From Clostridia bacterium (GTDB lineage Bacteria; Bacillota; Clostridia; Oscillospirales; CAG-272), in the NCBI GenBank assembly GCA_017467165.1, contig JAFTST010000027.1, positions 1-35,414 on the forward strand: a stretch of 35,414 bases of DNA. Reading direction: 5' to 3'. Each line of letters begins with the position of its first letter. Positions within the stretch are counted from its first letter, which is position 1. The notes under the pieces are model-generated. The model made no database searches, was not told where the DNA came from, and was given only the letters and a program-made list of their open reading frames with translations. A program made the translations under genes and the position numbers. This document shows positions 15,137 to 24,416 of this stretch, piece after piece.

Positions 15137-16534
15137 TTATGCTTTTTCCTTCTCCTCTGTGCTATCGACAGCCACCCTCACACCGTGCGAGAGTCCCTTC
15201 GCCCTATAATAAATATAGGTAATAACTGCGGCGAGCACCCAGCCTGCCGGGAATGCCATAACGATGGGGAGAATTGTGTTGGAGATAAAGTTAGCCATAA
15301 TATACAGATAGACCTGTCTGAAGACAACGAAGGAGCCCAGCATAATTATCATCGGCACGAGGCTGTTTCCCGCGCCGCGCAGAGCGCCCGAGTATATCTG
15401 GTTGGCACACCAGAAAAGGTAGAAGGGCGTCAGGAATCTCAAGAACATAACGCCGAAGTCATAGACAATCGGGTCGCTGTTAAAGAAGGTGACAAGCGGT
15501 CCCGAGAAGATAATCACGGGGACGATAAGAAGCGCTGTGGAAATAAGCGACATAACGAAGGCGGTATCCGCGCCCTTCTCCGCTCTTTTCAGCTGGCCGC
15601 AGCCGAGATTTTGTCCGACGAAGGTTGTTGAGGCAAGTCCGAGCGACTGCATCGGAAGAAGAATTACCTGGTCAATCTTGGTATACGCCGTCCAACCGCC
15701 CATAGCTCCCTTATCAAAGTAATTGATATAGCTCTGGACGAACATATTCGAGAACGAGGTTATAGCCATCTGCAGAGCGGCGGGTATTCCAACCTTGATT
15801 ATTCTTCCGAGTATTTCCTTATCGAGCCTGACGCTCCCTAAGGACAGCTTGACGCAGGAATCCGTACGGATAAGCGTTATAACCACGAGCACGGCGGATA
15901 TTCCCTGCGCTATTATGGTGGCAAGGGCAACTCCCGCGACTCCCATTCCGAGCCACAGCACGAAGGCGAGGTCGAGCACGGTGTTGGTGAGTGCAGATAC
16001 GATAAGGAAAACAAACGGACGGCGGGAATCACCGACCGCGCGCAGAATACTCGCTCCCATATTGTATATCATAAGCCCCGAGATTCCCGAAAACCATATT
16101 GACAGATATGTGGTAGCCTCGACGGCGACGTCATCGGGCATATCGAGGATAAGCAGAAACAGCGGAATAAGCAGAAGTCCGAGCGCTGTGAAGACAACGC
16201 ACAAAACCACGGTCATAACCACCGAGGTGCCCACCGTGTCACGAACCTTATCGTATCTTCCCGAGCCAAAAAACTGTGAAATAACGACTCCCGCGCCGCT
16301 TGTCAGACCTATGAAAAAGCCAATCATAAGGTTGGTGACCGACGCCAGAGTGCCTACGGCTGAAAACGCGGCGGTGCTGACGAAATTGCCGACCACCCAG
16401 GTATCAACCGTGTTATAAAGCATCTGAAATAAATTTCCAAGCAGCAGGGGTATAGCGAAGGCGATAAGATGACGCGTGATGCTTCCGCTCGTCATATCTA
16501 TATCGGTTCTTCCCCTCTTAACTTCCGTTCTCAT
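15137..16534 (-). CDS. MATE family multidrug/solute efflux transporter
   Basis: 465 aa from ATG 16534. The open frame reaches 16615 but that would overlap the preceding gene by 59 bases, and a GGGAG site lies before 16534. Twelve hydrophobic segments in two halves are apparent. The N-terminal half starts with the family pattern SITRHLIAFAIPLLLGNLFQ and YNTVDTWVVG, and the second half repeats it around IGRIIKVGIPAALQMAITS. This matches the DinF/MepA-like branch of MATE antiporters in Bacillota, which export cationic compounds using H+ or Na+ gradients. The substrate is not predictable. It is the last gene of a minus-strand run and is followed by a strong terminator. Confidence 0.92.
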   Translation of the reverse strand: MRTEVKRGRTDIDMTSGSITRHLIAFAIPLLLGNLFQMLYNTVDTWVVGNFVSTAAFSAVGTLASVTNLMIGFFIGLTSGAGVVISQFFGSGRYDKVRDTVGTSVVMTVVLCVVFTALGLLLIPLFLLILDMPDDVAVEATTYLSIWFSGISGLMIYNMGASILRAVGDSRRPFVFLIVSALTNTVLDLAFVLWLGMGVAGVALATIIAQGISAVLVVITLIRTDSCVKLSLGSVRLDKEILGRIIKVGIPAALQMAITSFSNMFVQSYINYFDKGAMGGWTAYTKIDQVILLPMQSLGLASTTFVGQNLGCGQLKRAEKGADTAFVMSLISTALLIVPVIIFSGPLVTFFNSDPIVYDFGVMFLRFLTPFYLFWCANQIYSGALRGAGNSLVPMIIMLGSFVVFRQVYLYIMANFISNTILPIVMAFPAGWVLAAVITYIYYRAKGLSHGVRVAVDSTEEKEKA

Positions 16535-16556
16535 TTTCTGAAAATCTCCCGAGGAC

Positions 16557-17297
16557 CTAGTCCTCTTTTCTGTATATGAAGGCGCGCCCGACCTTTCTTC
16601 GTGACAAAAGCCCAAGCTCGCATAATAATCTTAGTGAATAATAGGAATACCTCGACCTTGATTTGGATAGGCGGAGAAAATCCCGAGAGGAAAACTCCTG
16701 CGGTAGCCCCTCGGGCAGAAAAATGCCATAATCCGAGGCAGATAAAAGCTCAATCTCGTCGAGTATATCCGTTGGTATACATTCGAGGGCGGTCGCCCTT
16801 TTCTTCCTGTCAACGCCATAGCCGTCAAGCGCTCTGTATTCGTCGCACTCAAGCATAAGAATACGCACCCGAAAGCCCGCTCTGCCTATAAATTCCCTGA
16901 GCTGATAGAGCTCATACGCCGAGTCGTAGACGGTTTTTCCCTTGATGCTTCTTTTCGTCGACACAATTTCTCCCGACTCCCTATCAAGCCAGCGCACTCT
17001 CTTTCTCGCTACTATGGGGTGCACCACGGTGACGGGATATTCGGGAAGAAATTTCTTCAGCTTCGGCGCGAGGTAGGAAAACGCTCTGCGCTGAATTTCG
17101 AATATCCCCTCGCCGTTGTATATATCAGCGACACTTCCCGAAAGCTCTATCTCGTGACGGGTGACGTCGGGCTCGATATACAGCTTTATCGCGCGGTGCA
17201 TCACCTTCTCGGACAGCGTTCCTATGCCCGAAAACAGGTCGGGCGAGTCGGAGATGGCTCTCGCTGTCGCAGACTTAAACCTCTCTCTGTCAAGCAA
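16557..17297 (-). CDS. Conserved protein of unknown function, possibly PD-(D/E)XK nuclease-like
   Basis: 246 aa. It starts at a TTG overlapping the end of the YbaK-like gene by 8 bases, so translation is probably coupled. It resembles a hypothetical family frequent in Clostridia, marked by GTLSEKVMHRAIKLYIEPD near the N-terminus, then HEIELSGSVADIYNGEGIFEIQ. The spacing of VADI and EIQ, a basic VHPIVARKR segment and the predicted alpha-beta-alpha order recall a PD-(D/E)XK core, but this is inference without a profile search. The C-terminal 60 residues (SYYSLRLLCELGLLSRRKVGRAFIY) look like a winged-helix DNA-binding domain. Nuclease plus wHTH would suggest a DNA-acting protein. Confidence 0.65.
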   Translation of the reverse strand: MLDRERFKSATARAISDSPDLFSGIGTLSEKVMHRAIKLYIEPDVTRHEIELSGSVADIYNGEGIFEIQRRAFSYLAPKLKKFLPEYPVTVVHPIVARKRVRWLDRESGEIVSTKRSIKGKTVYDSAYELYQLREFIGRAGFRVRILMLECDEYRALDGYGVDRKKRATALECIPTDILDEIELLSASDYGIFLPEGLPQEFSSRDFLRLSKSRSRYSYYSLRLLCELGLLSRRKVGRAFIYRKED

Positions 17298-17766
17298 TTT
17301 CTTCTGTCCTCGTCACGTCAATCCAGCCCACGAGCTCCGATGCGAGCTCAAGCTCGGGTATAGTGAGCTCGACTGCGTTATTCGGCTCTCCCGCCGCTGG
17401 AAATACGGTGTCAAACCTTCGTAGCGAGCAGTCAAGATAAACCCTGACCCCATCGTTAACTCCAAACGGGCAGACTCCTCCCACGGCGTGACCTATGAGC
17501 CCTTCAACCTCGGCGAAGGGAATCATTTTCGCCTTCTCACCGAAGCTATCCTTGTATTTTCTGTTATCTATCTTCGCATCTCCCGCAGTAACTATGAGAA
17601 CAGCTCCACCCGAGGTGAGAAAGGAGAGAGTTTTGGCAATTCTCGCCTCCTCTGTCCCAAGCGCGACAGCCGCGAGGGCAACCGTGGCGCTCGATACTGG
17701 GAAGGTGCGTATTCTCTCGGAAAAGCCGTATTTTTCAAGATGCGCTTTCGCTTTTTCAACTGACAT
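17290..17766 (-). CDS. YbaK/EbsC-type aminoacyl-tRNA deacylase
   Basis: 158 aa, the usual length for stand-alone members of the YbaK/ProRS-associated domain family. Motifs in order: a helical N-terminus, RIAKTLSF carrying the conserved lysine, DAKIDNRKYK, HAVGGVCPFGV (the family GGVxPFG loop), and the C-terminal AAGEPNNAVELT. Family members hydrolyse mischarged tRNAs, such as Cys-tRNA(Pro), in trans in the cytoplasm. Which tRNA is edited here cannot be decided. An AAGGA site lies before ATG 17766. It lies between an FAD dehydrogenase gene (31-base gap) and the unknown gene it overlaps. Confidence 0.9.
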   Translation of the reverse strand: MSVEKAKAHLEKYGFSERIRTFPVSSATVALAAVALGTEEARIAKTLSFLTSGGAVLIVTAGDAKIDNRKYKDSFGEKAKMIPFAEVEGLIGHAVGGVCPFGVNDGVRVYLDCSLRRFDTVFPAAGEPNNAVELTIPELELASELVGWIDVTRTEEIA

Positions 17767-17797
17767 ATTATTCCTTGCCCTATGTGTGGGCGTTTTC

Positions 17798-19201
17798 TTA
17801 CTTTTTCTCGGCGAGTCTGCGTCCCATCAGGACACCCATAACCGACGCCATCATCAAGCCGCGGGTCCAGCCCGACGAGTCACCGAGGCAATAGAGCCCC
17901 TTGACGCTCGTATTGAACTTTTCGTCCATCTTGACTCTGTTGGAATAGAACTTGAGCTCGGGGGAGTATAGCAGGGTTTCATACGCGGCAAATCCGGGTA
18001 CAACCTCGTCGACCGCCTTGATGAAGTTGATAATATTCATCATCGCTCTGTAAGGCATAGCCGCGGTGATATCGCCCGCTACCGCATCGGGCAGGGTGGG
18101 TCTGACGTTGGACTCGTCGAGCTCCTTCTGCCAGGTGCGCTTTCCGTCGAGAATATCTCCGAAGCGCTGAACGAGAATTCTTCCCGCGCCGAGCATATTG
18201 GTGAGCTCTCCTACCTTCTTCGCATACTCTATCGGCTGATTGAAGGGTATGGAGAAATTGTGGGATACGAGTATGGCGAGGTTGGTGTTGTTGCTCTTGG
18301 TGTCCTTGTAGGAGTGGCCGTTGACTACCGCGAGGTCGTCGTCATAATTCTCCTGACTGACAAAGCCGCCGGGATTCTGACAGAAGGTGCGCACCTTGTT
18401 CTTGAAGGGCGCGGGGTGTCCGACGAGCTTCGACTCGTAGAGCACGTTATTGACCCTCTCCATAACCTCGTTTCTGACCTCAACGCGCACGCCGATATCA
18501 ACCGTGCCGGGCTGATGCGCTATGTTGTGCTCCTCGCAGAGCTTTTCAAGCCAATCCGCGCCGCGTCTTCCCGTAGCGACAACCACGGTGTCGGCAGAAA
18601 TTGTGACGGTTTCGCCATTTATCCTGGCTATAACGCCCGTGCATACCTCGTCCTCGGTGATAACGAGGTTGAGGCACTCGGAGCTGAACTCAATCTCAAC
18701 TCCGCCAGAGAGAAGATACTGCTCTATGGCGTAGTAAATTTCCTGCGCCTTCTCGGTGCCGAGGTGACGAATGGGGCAATCTACGAGCTTAAGTCCCGCC
18801 TTGATGGCGTTTCGGCGGATTTCCTTCTTCTCCTCGTCAAAGCCGAGTCCCTCAATGTGCGTATCCGCGCCGAACTCGAGATATATTCCGTCGGTATATT
18901 CTATTGTTTTTCTGGCAAGCTCCGCACCGATAAGGCTGGGCAGATCTCCGCCGACCTCCTCGGACAGAGAGAGCTTTCCGTCAGAGAAGGCACCCGCGCC
19001 AGAAAAGCCCGTGGTTATGGCGCAGGGCTTGCAGTTGACGCATTTTCCCGTCTTTCCCTTAGGACAGGAACGCTTTTCTATAGCCTTACCCTTCTCTATG
19101 ATAAGTATGCTCTGCTTTGAGCCTCGGCGAAGCATCTCAAGCGCGGTGAATATACCCGCGGGACCTGCGCCGACTATGATAAGATCGTATTTTGTTTTCA
19201 T
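17798..19201 (-). CDS. FAD-dependent dehydrogenase (COG2509-type)
   Basis: 467 aa from ATG 19201, preceded by AGGAGC; the frame extends 5 codons further without a site. The N-terminal dinucleotide-binding motif VGAGPAGIFTALEM (about 11-24) is followed by EKG. A cysteine-rich segment CPKGKTGKCVNCKPC (about 47-61) precedes a GFSGAGAFSDGKL loop, and the C-terminus has GDSSGWTRGLMMASVMG, the second FAD contact. This combination defines the uncharacterised FAD dehydrogenase group found in many anaerobes. The four cysteines may bind an Fe-S cluster or be redox active. The substrate is unknown. It lies in a run of co-directional genes with short gaps. Confidence 0.88.
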   Translation of the reverse strand: MKTKYDLIIVGAGPAGIFTALEMLRRGSKQSILIIEKGKAIEKRSCPKGKTGKCVNCKPCAITTGFSGAGAFSDGKLSLSEEVGGDLPSLIGAELARKTIEYTDGIYLEFGADTHIEGLGFDEEKKEIRRNAIKAGLKLVDCPIRHLGTEKAQEIYYAIEQYLLSGGVEIEFSSECLNLVITEDEVCTGVIARINGETVTISADTVVVATGRRGADWLEKLCEEHNIAHQPGTVDIGVRVEVRNEVMERVNNVLYESKLVGHPAPFKNKVRTFCQNPGGFVSQENYDDDLAVVNGHSYKDTKSNNTNLAILVSHNFSIPFNQPIEYAKKVGELTNMLGAGRILVQRFGDILDGKRTWQKELDESNVRPTLPDAVAGDITAAMPYRAMMNIINFIKAVDEVVPGFAAYETLLYSPELKFYSNRVKMDEKFNTSVKGLYCLGDSSGWTRGLMMASVMGVLMGRRLAEKK

Positions 19202-19233
19202 ATAAGCTCCTAACAATTAAGACTGCCTCTGAA

Positions 19234-20541
19234 TTATGCGGGCAGAAAATATATAACCCTGACCTCTGCGCCAAGCCCGTCGAGCAGGTCGCGCGCGTCG
19301 GATATCAAGGAAACGGGCTCGCCGCTGTTGGCAACGAGGACGCATCTGTCGGTAAGGGCGGGTATATCGACGAGGTCGAGAAGAAGATTTGCCGCCGGCA
19401 GAGCGAGAATAACGACGTCAAAATCAGCCCGACAGAGCGAAACAAGCTCACGAAGACGGTTGACGGAGACATAGCCGTCCTCCGTCTGCTCGCCTGCGAT
19501 GATAACGTCAAAGCCCTCGTCAACTCCAACGACCGTGGGAGTTGCTCCCTCGGAGATAAATTTATCAAGTCCAATGACACCTTTGGTGTCAATCTCCGCA
19601 AGCTCGGCGAGCATAGGAGAGCTCGTGTCGCACTCGACAAGGAGCACTCTCTTTCCTGAGGCAAGATAGGACTCCGCCACAGAGAGCGCCGCCTCGGGAT
19701 TGGCGTAGGAGGCTGAGGTTATGGCAACTACACCCTCCTCGGTGTCCATAGCGCTTCTGACCATACCGCCTGCGGTAAGATAGTTGTAGGTAACGACCTC
19801 GGGGGGAATCTCGTCAGCCCTCTTTTCGTCATAGAATAGGTCGGGGAGCGCAACCACGGCTGTGCCAAGCTCAAGGAGCTGCTCCTTTCTTCTCGCCTTG
19901 TTGTCAAAGACGTAGAGAAGGAAGCATACGACGTAGCTGCCGACAAAGCCAAGCGCGGCGAAAAGAACCGCGTATTTAACGGGCGAGGACCTGGCAACGC
20001 GAATATCCCTCTCGGAATAGACCTCGCCGATTCTGGCAATATACTGTTCAACCTCTCCCTCGCTCACGCCGTTGACCTCCGCGATGACTGTAAGCACCGC
20101 AGACTGCACGGCTAAAATTCCGTCGTAGGTCATCTCCGCGCTCTTCGAGGAAACGTATACTGTGAAAACGAAGCTGTCCTCGGAGCTTTTTCCCGCGGAC
20201 AACATACCCTTAAGCGTCGCTACCGCCTCGTCCTCTGTGCAATTCCATTTTGTATCAAGCGCGCCGCTCTTGACAGCGCGGATAAGCAGTATGCTCTCTC
20301 CCATAAGCTCAATATAGTTGCTCGCCATCTGCGCGGCGCCCATAGTCTGAGATTGGTTAACTCCACTCGAGGCGGATTTCACCCAGAAGGATGCCTCTGC
20401 TACGTAGGTCGGCTTCCTGTATGCCGAGGCGTATATTCCGCCGATAGCTCCTGCGGCAACCGTGATTATAGAAATCACAAGCCAGAAGGCGACGAATACC
20501 TGCCAGAATGTTTTTATACCGAATTCAGTATTTTCTTTCAT
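19234..20541 (-). CDS. Wzz-like polysaccharide chain-length/export protein fused to a degenerate BY-kinase domain
   Basis: 435 aa; AGGAGC precedes the ATG. An N-terminal TM (~14-38), a periplasmic-type Wzz region (YVAEASFWVKS, helices ~60-180) and a second TM (~191-211) give the usual polysaccharide co-polymerase topology. The cytoplasmic part (~255-435) has the tyrosine-kinase (CpsD/CapB) fold pattern, with GKRVLLVECD (Walker A' position) and FDVVILALP (Walker B position). The Walker A loop, normally PGEGKS/T, reads SASYANPEAAL and lacks Gly-Lys-Ser/Thr. There is no C-terminal tyrosine cluster. It should therefore not bind ATP in the normal way and may be a regulatory scaffold in capsule or exopolysaccharide assembly. 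The gene just upstream in the transcript encodes an intact P-loop protein. Confidence 0.82.
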   Translation of the reverse strand: MKENTEFGIKTFWQVFVAFWLVISIITVAAGAIGGIYASAYRKPTYVAEASFWVKSASSGVNQSQTMGAAQMASNYIELMGESILLIRAVKSGALDTKWNCTEDEAVATLKGMLSAGKSSEDSFVFTVYVSSKSAEMTYDGILAVQSAVLTVIAEVNGVSEGEVEQYIARIGEVYSERDIRVARSSPVKYAVLFAALGFVGSYVVCFLLYVFDNKARRKEQLLELGTAVVALPDLFYDEKRADEIPPEVVTYNYLTAGGMVRSAMDTEEGVVAITSASYANPEAALSVAESYLASGKRVLLVECDTSSPMLAELAEIDTKGVIGLDKFISEGATPTVVGVDEGFDVIIAGEQTEDGYVSVNRLRELVSLCRADFDVVILALPAANLLLDLVDIPALTDRCVLVANSGEPVSLISDARDLLDGLGAEVRVIYFLPA

Positions 20542-20553
20542 TTTGAGCTCCTG

Positions 20554-21267
20554 TTAGTTATTTTCATTCCGCCGCATCGCCATATAGGATACCTCCGCGG
20601 CAGAAGGGTCCATGTTGCATTTCAGCTCCACGAGGCGCACACAGCCGACCAGCCTGTCAGCAAGGCGCATAGTGGCGACGGTTGCTCTCGCATCCGCCTT
20701 TGGCAGATACATCTGGGTGACAAGTCTAGTCACAACGCTGTCCGCAGGCACCTCGGAGGCAGTGTTCTCCGCTCCGCGCCCGAGAAAGGCTATCGCCCTG
20801 AGAGGCGCTCGCTCGTTGACTCCGTAGCCCTCCTTGCCCTTCCAGGGCGTGCCGCAGGCGTATGGCACTCCGTCAAAAAACCTGATAATAGGCTTATCGC
20901 CGTTAAGGTAGTGCACTCTTTTTCCAAACCTGTCAAGCCAGAGCCTCGTGTGCGTGGTTTTTCCCACTCCGCTCTTCGCCGTGAAGGCATACGCCTCACC
21001 GTCGAGATTAAGCACCGCGCCGTGAAAAACGAAGGCGTCATAAAACGGCAGTCTTTCGGCAATATTCCGATAAACCACTATTGATTCAAGATAACCGTCG
21101 GGAAAAACGCACTCAGAGCATTCTCCCTCTTTTCTTATCTGCTCGTCGGTTGCCCTGACGGTGAATACCGGCGGCTCGTCGGTGAGATAATCCTTGGCGA
21201 GCCGTTCTATATAATCGTATCTGTTATCAATGCCGATCGGAAGCCCGGCAATTTTAATAATAATCAT
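20554..21267 (-). CDS. HPr-kinase/PEPCK-fold P-loop protein
   Basis: 237 aa. An N-terminal region of about 80 residues (beta-rich, no membrane segment) precedes FHGAVLNLDGEAYAF and Walker A AKSGVGKTTHT (about residues 97-107), followed by HYLNGDKPIIR as the probable Walker B region, GTPWKGKEGYGVNERAPL, and a C-terminal LxCNMDPSAAE. This is the layout of HPr-kinase-like proteins of the ScmC/lasso-kinase type, related to PEP carboxykinases, which phosphorylate peptides or proteins rather than HPr. It is cytoplasmic. It is separated by 11 and 12 bases from an LRR surface protein and a Wzz-like protein, so a role in the same envelope process is likely. Its phospho-acceptor is unknown. Confidence 0.75.
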   Translation of the reverse strand: MIIIKIAGLPIGIDNRYDYIERLAKDYLTDEPPVFTVRATDEQIRKEGECSECVFPDGYLESIVVYRNIAERLPFYDAFVFHGAVLNLDGEAYAFTAKSGVGKTTHTRLWLDRFGKRVHYLNGDKPIIRFFDGVPYACGTPWKGKEGYGVNERAPLRAIAFLGRGAENTASEVPADSVVTRLVTQMYLPKADARATVATMRLADRLVGCVRLVELKCNMDPSAAEVSYMAMRRNENN

Positions 21268-21278
21268 TGAATATCCTC

Positions 21279-24212
21279 TCAGCTACCCTGTGAAATATAT
21301 ACTTCCTGAAGCTCGGTGTTGCCCGGCTCAAACCAGATGCTGCCGAACTGAGCGGCAGTACCTGCATAGCGCACACTCTCGATGGACTCACAGCCGAAGA
21401 AGGCGTTCCTGTAAACCGTGTACAGACTGAGCGGAAGGCTGACCCTAACCATAGAATCACAGCCATAGAAGGCGTTCTCGCCAATTTCTCTGACGCCCTC
21501 GTGTATCGCGATATCGACAAGCTCGCCGCAGCCGTAGAAGGTTGACGCGGGAATCGACTGTAATGAATCCGAAAGGGCGACGTAGAATAGCGAGGGGCAT
21601 TCGAAGAACACGCCCGTGCCCATCTCGGTAACGTTATTTCCCATAGTGAGCCTTTCGAGGTTGTGACAATCCTGAAAGGCGCTGCTTCCTATGACCTCAA
21701 CCGATTCGGGAAGCTCCAGAACAATGAGCGAATCGCACCACAGAAACGCCTGCGACTCGAGCACGCGCAGCTTTTCATTCCATTCAATCTCGGAAAGCCC
21801 CGCGCAGCCCGCGAAGGCGCTGGAGCCTATCACCTCGAGCTCCCTCGGGAGCTCTATTTTCTCTATCGAGCTCACCGAAAGAAAGGCTCCGTCGCCGATA
21901 ACCGTAACGGTTTTCGCCATTTTAACCTTTTCAATCGATGTACACCGCGCGAACATATTCTTGGGAATGGCGTATTTCAACCCGCGCACGTCCACGCGCT
22001 CGAGCGAGGTGCAGTATTCAAAGGCGCTCTCGCCCGCGACGGTAATATGACTGAGGTCGGATACCTCGAGCGAGGAACAGCCGTAGAAGCTGTACGCTCC
22101 GACCTCGGTAAGCTTCCGTGTGAAATCAAAGTCAGAAAGCGCGCTCGCGCCATAAAATCCAAATGACTCGACGACCCTCAGCCTTCTCACTCTGCCGACA
22201 GCGGTGAGCGAGGAGCAATGCTGAAAAGCAGAGCGACCGATACGCTCGGTTTTCTTTGGCAAATCAATCTCGGAAAGCGATGTGCAGTTATAGAAGCTGT
22301 CGAGCGAAATAACCCTGTAATCCTCGCTTATATTGACCTGTGTCAGATTGGTACAGCCCATCGCTATACCGACGGGGGTCGAGCCGCCCCCCTCAAGAGT
22401 AAGCGACCTTAAATTTTCGCACTCGAGAAGAAGGTATCTTCCCGCGGTGCAGTGCGACGGCAGGGTGAAGGACTCAAGACCGCTCTTAGCAAAGGCGTAG
22501 TCCTCGATATATTTAATATTTTCACCTATGGTGAACTCTGAAAGCGCGGGGGTTATCGCGAAGGCGCGGACGCCAATCGCCTCACAGCTCGACGGCAAAA
22601 TTACCTCTGCAAGCGAGAGGCAGTTTCCAAACATATAGTCGCTGACGCGGGTAAAGCCATCGGGAAGCTCGATACTGACCAGGCCCTCACAGCCGCTGAA
22701 GGCGTAGGCGCCCGCTTCCTTAAGCTTTTCGGGGAGTCTGACGTCACACAGCACCTTGCAGTCGGCGAAGCATCTCTCTCCGATTTTCGTCACACTCGCA
22801 GCCGACAGGTCTATCTTCTCCAAAAGCCTCGCTCCGTCAAAGGCGAAGTCGGATATATATTCAACAGACGCGGGAAGCTTAACCTCAACGACCGCTATAT
22901 TATCCGAAAATGCGGATACGATGCCGCGAACAGTATCGGGAAGCTCAACGGACACGCCTACGGTGCGCTCTACCTGCGCTCCTCCGACGGTCAGGTGTCT
23001 TTTTATAGTCCTGCTGTATTCTCCGTCAACGAGCGCGCCGGTGCTGTCCCTTTTCGCATTGAACTTGATAAGCAGTCCGTTACCGACCACCACCAGCTCG
23101 TCCTTCAGGGATTTGTAGGCGGGTGTTTCGTCGAAGGCGCGTCCGCCGATATGAGTGACGCTCTCGGGAATGGAAATAGCCGACTCACCCTGCGAGCTAT
23201 CGCAGGTGATAACCGAAAGCCCCGTCGCGTTATGAAATGCGTAGTTGCCAATCTCAACAAGACCTCTCGGGAGCACTACCCTTTTCAGCCCTGCGCAGTC
23301 GGCGAAGGCTCGCGCGTGAATATACCTGACTCCCTCGGGGATAACACACTCCTCAAGGGTCGAGGACTGAGGAAAGCACATCAGCCTTCCCACCCTGATA
23401 TCAACGAGCGCCCCGCTCTCGGAGGAATAAAGCCCGTTTCCCTCGGAGACGGTAATCTCCGAAAGAGCGTCGCAGTTTCCAAAGGCGTCCTCACCGATAT
23501 ACTCAACGCTCGCGGGAATGCTGACCTTGGTGATGGAAACACAGCCCTCGAGGGCGGATTTTCCTATGCTCTTAATTCCCTCAAATGAAAGCTCGGGGAG
23601 CTTCTCACAGCCATAGAAGGCGTACTCGGACACAGTATCAAGCTCTGCGCCCCACTTGACCGACACGAGAGAATAACAGTTAGCGAAGCAATAGGCGGGC
23701 ACGGCGAGGATTTTCTCGGGCAGCTCAATCTCCGAAATATCCGTACCGAGAAGCGCGGAATCTCCGAGAAGCTCGAGCGTATCGGGGAAGGAAATCTCCT
23801 TCAGCGACCGACAGTTATAAAACGCGGAGTCGCCTATGCAGGCAAGCGCGCTGCCAAGGGTGATTTCTTTCAGCGAGGAGCATTCGTAGAACGCCGCGCG
23901 CCCTATTTCCCTGACGAAATCCCCGAGAATAACGCTCGATACGTTTTTCGCATAGAACGCGCCCTCTCCTATAACCGTAACGAGTCTGCCATCTATCGCG
24001 GTGGGCACCCGCACGTCGACCTCGTCGCCAAAATAATTAAGTATCTCAATGTTACCGTCATCGGTAACAGAATATTCCAGGTCATCGTAGGTATAGACCT
24101 CTCGCTCCCCTCCCTTATCGCGAAGGACGATAAGAAGAGTAACCGTCAGGGCAACTGCCGCGACGAGTAAAATTATGAGCGCTATACCCCATCTTGATTT
24201 TAATAATTTCAT
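21279..24212 (-). CDS. BspA-type leucine-rich-repeat protein with N-terminal membrane anchor
   Basis: 977 aa. KSRWG followed by a 22-residue hydrophobic stretch (8-30) without a clear cleavage site suggests a signal anchor. Nearly all the rest is LRR_5/BspA repeats of about 23 residues with the pattern IGxxAFxxCxxLxxIxLPxxL, around 35 copies. The repeat rhythm is interrupted near residues 380-420 by an insert (LVVVGNGLLIKFNAKR ... DGEYSRTIKRHL) and by short degenerate units. BspA repeats bind host or microbial proteins in several gut and oral bacteria. The C-terminus ends in an incomplete repeat without a sorting signal. It is the first gene of the run transcribed from the consensus promoter at 24256-24284, with AAAGGA before the ATG. 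Confidence 0.9.
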   Translation of the reverse strand: MKLLKSRWGIALIILLVAAVALTVTLLIVLRDKGGEREVYTYDDLEYSVTDDGNIEILNYFGDEVDVRVPTAIDGRLVTVIGEGAFYAKNVSSVILGDFVREIGRAAFYECSSLKEITLGSALACIGDSAFYNCRSLKEISFPDTLELLGDSALLGTDISEIELPEKILAVPAYCFANCYSLVSVKWGAELDTVSEYAFYGCEKLPELSFEGIKSIGKSALEGCVSITKVSIPASVEYIGEDAFGNCDALSEITVSEGNGLYSSESGALVDIRVGRLMCFPQSSTLEECVIPEGVRYIHARAFADCAGLKRVVLPRGLVEIGNYAFHNATGLSVITCDSSQGESAISIPESVTHIGGRAFDETPAYKSLKDELVVVGNGLLIKFNAKRDSTGALVDGEYSRTIKRHLTVGGAQVERTVGVSVELPDTVRGIVSAFSDNIAVVEVKLPASVEYISDFAFDGARLLEKIDLSAASVTKIGERCFADCKVLCDVRLPEKLKEAGAYAFSGCEGLVSIELPDGFTRVSDYMFGNCLSLAEVILPSSCEAIGVRAFAITPALSEFTIGENIKYIEDYAFAKSGLESFTLPSHCTAGRYLLLECENLRSLTLEGGGSTPVGIAMGCTNLTQVNISEDYRVISLDSFYNCTSLSEIDLPKKTERIGRSAFQHCSSLTAVGRVRRLRVVESFGFYGASALSDFDFTRKLTEVGAYSFYGCSSLEVSDLSHITVAGESAFEYCTSLERVDVRGLKYAIPKNMFARCTSIEKVKMAKTVTVIGDGAFLSVSSIEKIELPRELEVIGSSAFAGCAGLSEIEWNEKLRVLESQAFLWCDSLIVLELPESVEVIGSSAFQDCHNLERLTMGNNVTEMGTGVFFECPSLFYVALSDSLQSIPASTFYGCGELVDIAIHEGVREIGENAFYGCDSMVRVSLPLSLYTVYRNAFFGCESIESVRYAGTAAQFGSIWFEPGNTELQEVYISQGS

Positions 24213-24255
24213 ATTTTTCCTTTAATACGTGCGTAAAATATACTTAACCTTTAAA

Positions 24256-24284
24256 ATTATACACCCTCGCTGTCGCTTTGTCAA
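24256..24284 (-). promoter_or_regulatory. Perfect consensus promoter of the LRR-led operon
   Basis: On the minus strand TTGACA (24284-24279), 17-bp spacer, TATAAT (24261-24256), 44 bases before the LRR start codon. Co-directional genes follow with gaps under 35 bases down to 15137. Confidence 0.9.
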
Positions 24285-24416
24285 TCATAGCCCCTCTATT
24301 TCGGATAAATTAACAGTATTTTTCGTCAATTCTTGCCAACCGACGCGGGATATACCGGAATAAATCCCAAGTCAGAGGACAAAATAATGGTATCTATGGA
24401 AAGGAAGTGTGATACT

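Noticed and set aside
18260..19120. 286-codon plus-strand open frame
   Set aside because: Antisense shadow of the FAD dehydrogenase gene, which has clear FAD motifs.
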